Origin: Croceivirga sp.
GTDB taxonomy: Bacteria; Bacteroidota; Bacteroidia; Flavobacteriales; Flavobacteriaceae
Length of the DNA: 64,000 nt
Direction: 5' to 3'
NCBI GenBank assembly: GCA_028284285.1
Contig: JANQSA010000072.1
Span: 62,001 to 126,000, forward strand
Notes under the pieces: model-generated
Database searches by the model: none
Seen by the model: the letters and a program-made list of their open reading frames with translations, nothing else
What the model was told of the DNA's origin: nothing
Shown here: one piece after another, positions 61,118 through 64,000 of the stretch
Numbering within the stretch: position 1 is the stretch's first letter
Layout: every line of letters starts with the position of its first letter
Translations under genes and position numbers: made by a program

Positions 61118-61907
61118 ATTCAACTTTCCAATCTTTTATGATTTGATGGATCAGAGGAATACCCTCCAACAGGGCGGCAGGGCCTGGCTGGAGAATGATT
61201 TCCGATTTAATTTCATGGATGGTGTCTGTTTTTATCGCAGGTATCCCATCCCAGCTCTTGCGTAGCAGCATCTTTTCTTTTTTGAACATCTTACCACACC
61301 AGGAAACCAAAATAATATCGGGGTTCCTTTGTATTACTTCCTCGTCATCCTCAATAATCCGGCCCTTCGCCAGGGAAGCCTGCCTATCTTTAAAAATGTC
61401 TATTCCTCCTGCTATAGCTATGATTTCACTTACCCATTGAATACCAAAGATCAAGGGATCAAACCACTCTTCAAAATATACCCTGGGCCGGGTCTCCCAA
61501 CCAGCGGTATTTTGCTTGATTTGACGGATGTTGTTTTCCATCTTTTGTACCAGATCCATTGCCCGCTCTCTTTTGCCCACCAAGGCGCCCAGTTGTACTA
61601 TCATTTCCAAAATCCCCTGTACACTTCTGTGGTTGTTGATCCAAACCGTGATCCCCTTTTCAATTAAGGCTTTGGCAATAGACGCCTGAATATCCGAAAA
61701 ACCAATGACCAAATCCGGTTGCAGTGCCAGAATATCGTCTATTTTGGCTTCTAAAAAGGTAGACACTTTAGGTTTTTCTTTTCTGGCCCTTTTTGGTCGG
61801 ACTGTAAATCCGGAAATGCCTACAATCCGGGCTTCCTCCCCTAGTAAATAAAGGGTTTCCGTTGGTTCTTCGGTAAGACATACAATACGTTTGGGACTAT
61901 AATCCAT
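61107..61907 (-). CDS. BtuF-like corrinoid-binding protein without signal peptide
   Basis: A 266-residue protein of the periplasmic-binding helical backbone fold (class III). It resembles cobalamin-binding BtuF: RIVCLTEEPTETLYLLGEEARIVGIS, LQPDLVIGFSDIQASIAK, and RNPDIILVSWCGKMF. Unusually it opens MDYSPKRIVCL with no signal peptide or lipobox, and no alternative upstream start was seen, so it may act in the cytoplasm. It lies downstream of a BtuG-like lipoprotein and overlaps a PP-loop ATPase gene by 11 nt. No BtuC or BtuD gene is in the window. Confidence 0.8.
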   Translation of the reverse strand: MDYSPKRIVCLTEEPTETLYLLGEEARIVGISGFTVRPKRARKEKPKVSTFLEAKIDDILALQPDLVIGFSDIQASIAKALIEKGITVWINNHRSVQGILEMIVQLGALVGKRERAMDLVQKMENNIRQIKQNTAGWETRPRVYFEEWFDPLIFGIQWVSEIIAIAGGIDIFKDRQASLAKGRIIEDDEEVIQRNPDIILVSWCGKMFKKEKMLLRKSWDGIPAIKTDTIHEIKSEIILQPGPAALLEGIPLIHQIIKDWKVEYGK

Positions 61908-61950
61908 TTTTTTGCACCACTTTTTCCCTTCGTTAGCCCTCTTTAAGACG

Positions 61951-61987
61951 AAAGCCTCCCCAAGTTTACAAATTTTGGGAAGGCTTT
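61951..61987 (-). terminator. Hairpin between BtuG-like and BtuF-like genes
   Basis: AAAGCCT-C-CCCAA pairs with TTGGG-A-AGGCTTT (61951-61963 with 61975-61987) with one C-A mismatch and an 11-nt loop. The minus-strand T tract after it is poor (CTTTCGTCTT), so termination is likely to be partial, allowing some readthrough into the BtuF-like gene. Confidence 0.5.
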
Positions 61988-62031
61988 TCTATATAAGGCG
62001 GTAGTATAGTCAGTTTATATCCAACATATCC

Positions 62032-63429
62032 TTAAAACTCGAAACTGCCATTAAAATATACTGCTCCCGGAATAATGGATACTTCCAAGGATTTGATCAA
62101 GGAATTATCGGACAAGTTATACACTTCCAGCGAACCCTCAATTACAAAATCTTTGGCATCCACCCCATATAATCTTCCGTTGTTTACCGTCATATCATAA
62201 AAGGAAACACCGGTGATCTCAGCAGTATCTGGCAAGGAAGTGGCCGAAACATCCATGGTAAAGACCTCACCGCTTAATAAGTAATACAGACTATTACCGT
62301 CAACAGAAAGGTAATTGGGATGCTCGGTTTGGGCAAATTCAAAAGTGGACGCAATGGTATTGGTGGTTACATCAATTCTGTCCAGTTGACCGGCGGTCTC
62401 ATTACCCGTCCAGGCCGGATTTCCCCCGGAAAGTACCCAAAGATCATTATTCACCAGTTGCATGGAATTGGGGCGATCCGCTACCGTAATTGGAGTTCCG
62501 GCAGTATCGGAAGAAGCATCAATGACCGATACAATATTATTTTGACCAAACCCTCCCTGGTGGGCCACATATAGCGTATTCCCGTTGGCCACAATCCACT
62601 CCGGCCCCTCCGGTACCGTAATAGTAGATTCAACGGTATAACTCTCCAAATTGATCACCGCCACATAGTCATCATCCGGATTGGTACCGTCACCCCAATT
62701 GGTCACATACCCCTTACCGTTGGCAAAAGCAATATATCGGGGGTTAAGAAGACCGGCTTCCACTGTGCCGACGGATTCAAAAGTATACCGGTCCACTACC
62801 TCAATGGTTTGTGAATTGTTCACTACGATGTAGGCCAAATCTCCGTCAAATCCCATACTCTGTGCGGTATCCCCCAAAGGCGCATTATTCACCTCAGTAA
62901 AAATACCATCAGCGCTTAAGAACAGGTTTTCCGAAACAAAGGAGACTGAAGCATTACCCTCAAAAAAGTTGCCTTCATGAAGCACTATAATGCCATTTTC
63001 AAACGGGAAAGAATCGTTATCCGTTATTGTTATGGTAATGGAATTGGAGGATCCTATAAAATCTGTTGTTCCATCCACCCCGGTAAGCGTCAAAATGATT
63101 TCTTCATTAGGTTCCACCTCATCGTCTTCCCTTATTGTAATGGGTTGAGTAATAGTGCTTTCTCCTGCAGTTAGGACGAGACTATTAGGTATCGTAAGAA
63201 AATCCTGGGCAGACGCTGTACCGGAAACGTCGTAGGTCAGTACAACGTCAGTGGCAAACACCTCATCTGTAGTAAATGATACCATAGTAGTAATATCGCC
63301 TTCCGAAACCGTAGCTTGGGTGACGGAGACATTTATACCCGGTAATACGGGTTGGTCGTCATCATCGTCACAACTTGTAAAGAATAGCCCCGTTAGGGCA
63401 ACTATCAAAAAAAATCGGTTGTTTTTCAT
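62032..63429 (-). CDS. BtuG-like beta-propeller lipoprotein with Calx-beta domain
   Basis: A 465-residue lipoprotein. The signal FFLIVALTGLFFTSC is followed by CDDDDDQP, a strong surface-export signal. A Calx-beta-like domain spans about 33-140 (VTQATVSEGDITTMVSFTT, REDDEVEPNEEIILTLTG). A seven-bladed beta-propeller-like half follows, with repeated blades such as GDLAYIVVNNSQTIEVVD and GNTLYVAHQGGFGQNNIVSVID. The propeller part resembles BtuG, a surface protein that captures vitamin B12 with high affinity in Bacteroides. The Calx-beta domain is an addition. It follows the degenerate btuB gene by 22 nt. Confidence 0.8.
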   Translation of the reverse strand: MKNNRFFLIVALTGLFFTSCDDDDDQPVLPGINVSVTQATVSEGDITTMVSFTTDEVFATDVVLTYDVSGTASAQDFLTIPNSLVLTAGESTITQPITIREDDEVEPNEEIILTLTGVDGTTDFIGSSNSITITITDNDSFPFENGIIVLHEGNFFEGNASVSFVSENLFLSADGIFTEVNNAPLGDTAQSMGFDGDLAYIVVNNSQTIEVVDRYTFESVGTVEAGLLNPRYIAFANGKGYVTNWGDGTNPDDDYVAVINLESYTVESTITVPEGPEWIVANGNTLYVAHQGGFGQNNIVSVIDASSDTAGTPITVADRPNSMQLVNNDLWVLSGGNPAWTGNETAGQLDRIDVTTNTIASTFEFAQTEHPNYLSVDGNSLYYLLSGEVFTMDVSATSLPDTAEITGVSFYDMTVNNGRLYGVDAKDFVIEGSLEVYNLSDNSLIKSLEVSIIPGAVYFNGSFEF

Positions 63430-63451
63430 TTCAAAAATTTAATAATTGGTT

Positions 63452-63937
63452 TTAAGTATTTCTATTGGGCATTGGTCGCAATGCTATGTTCTCGTAATAG
63501 GCGTTAAATACATTATTTAAGGTTATACCCAACTGGCATTGTAACTTACTTTCCGGTATAGCTTTATCCTCGGAAACAGTATAGGCATAGTGTGTCATAA
63601 GATCAACTTGGCAATCCAACTGGAAACTAGTATTAATCCCATTCCGTATTACCCCCGTATGCGAAGCCTTGGTACCGCAAAATGCAATAGAAGACACTAT
63701 CCCCAGATCATTTTTCTTAAAATAAGTATTGCTATTAAATGCTAAAAGTGAAGTCAGAAAAACACCATTGCGTTGTATGGTGCTGTCCTTTAGTTCGGAA
63801 ACCTTATACCCATCCGCATAGTGTTGTACCCGTGTGTCGGAAATCACAACTTTATCTAAATACGTAATGGTTTCCTGGACTCCGAGTTCAAGGAGGAAAA
63901 AAAATCCCAGTGATATTAGCAGGTGTTGTTTCTTCAT
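63452..63937 (-). pseudogene. Internally deleted btuB-type TonB-dependent receptor
   Basis: An open frame of 161 codons that joins the two ends of a BtuB receptor. The signal and plug start are present (LISLGFFFLLELGVQ; TYLDKVVISDTRV; FLTSLLAFNSNTYFKKNDLG). The frame then passes from the middle of the plug (GTKASHTGVIRNGI) to the receptor C-terminus (GITLNNVFNAYYENIALRPMPNRN) at about residues 112-118, skipping roughly 450 residues. Conserved plug residues have decayed: FCGT for FRGT, IRNGI for WNGI, CQVD for GQVD. The final barrel strand after RPMPNR is also missing. It cannot form a channel. Confidence 0.75.
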
Positions 63938-63981
63938 ACAGTAAACCTCTATCCCGAAGGTTCTATGTTTACGTTGAATAA

Positions 63982-64000
63982 GGCAGGTCTCCTGGCTTGC
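63982..64000 (-). promoter_or_regulatory. Cobalamin riboswitch, 3' part (B12 box) at window edge
   Basis: The minus strand reads GCAAGCCAGGAGACCTGCC, the B12-box core of adenosylcobalamin riboswitches. The rest of the element lies beyond the window to the right. It ends about 45 nt before the start of the btuB remnant, so it should control the leftward B12 genes, reducing their expression when B12 is abundant. Confidence 0.85.

Noticed and set aside
1..64000. CRISPR arrays, prophage, integrons or transposase genes
   Set aside because: No spaced direct repeats, phage structural genes, integrase or transposase genes were recognised in the window.

Overview
The window comes from a bacterium of the phylum Bacteroidota, most likely a marine member of the Flavobacteriaceae. 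The evidence is the set of families present (DUF4249 and DUF4252 lipoproteins, Oar-like and CarboxypepD_reg-type TonB-dependent receptors, DUF6095, DUF4294, DUF6495-like, a 482-residue GAPDH, a fused SerB-SerA protein), the absence of Shine-Dalgarno sequences, -7 elements of the flavobacterial form TAnnTTTG upstream of several genes, and lipoproteins with acidic residues right after the lipid-bearing cysteine. Gene order is dense, with many 1-40 nt overlaps. No tRNA, rRNA, CRISPR array, prophage or transposase gene was seen.

Layout. 1-6.2 kb: 3' part of ribD, HAD phosphatase, EamA permease, YigZ, a thioesterase, then dnaA, a low-molecular-weight phosphatase and an RsmI-like methylase. 6.2-9.4 kb (minus): two peptidoglycan-cutting enzymes (a lysozyme-fold protein and MltG), an acetyltransferase and dapF. 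9.5-14.4 kb: HtrA, GAPDH, a coiled-coil membrane protein, trmD, rplS. 14.4-15.2 kb has no gene but holds a compact structured RNA ending in a strong intrinsic terminator. 15.2-19.4 kb: a TonB-dependent receptor between two DUF4249 lipoproteins. 19.4-21.8 kb: GntP permease and glycerate kinase. 22-26.6 kb: small conserved proteins, an M42 peptidase, a NUDIX enzyme and hisS. 26.6-29.8 kb: Oar-like receptor. 29.9-31 kb: rpsF-rpsR-rplI with a well-formed promoter and terminator. 31.2-36.7 kb: LytTR regulator, priA, DUF2147 protein, YihY, nadC. 36.9-40.3 kb: beta-lactamase-like hydrolase, LytS-type kinase, LytTR regulator, rlmH. 40-54 kb: PilJ-domain sensor, SerB-SerA fusion, rdgB, DEAD-box helicase, GH13 lipoprotein, trmH, a cysteine-free sirtuin, purB, MscS channel. 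54.1-54.3 kb: a non-coding inverted-repeat element. 54.4-57.1 kb (minus): ECF sigma factor, putative anti-sigma factor and three DUF4252 proteins. 57.3-60.4 kb: two tandem S41 protease lipoproteins.

60.4-64 kb (minus) is a vitamin B12 locus. The B12 box of a cobalamin riboswitch lies at the right edge. It is followed by a btuB receptor gene that has lost nearly all of its beta-barrel in frame, then a BtuG-like beta-propeller lipoprotein with an added Calx-beta domain, a BtuF-like corrinoid-binding protein without a signal peptide, and a Dph6-like PP-loop ATPase. The observations most worth following are this B12 locus, the orphan structured RNA near 14.7-14.9 kb, the inverted-repeat element near 54.2 kb, and the DUF4249-receptor-DUF4249 operon.
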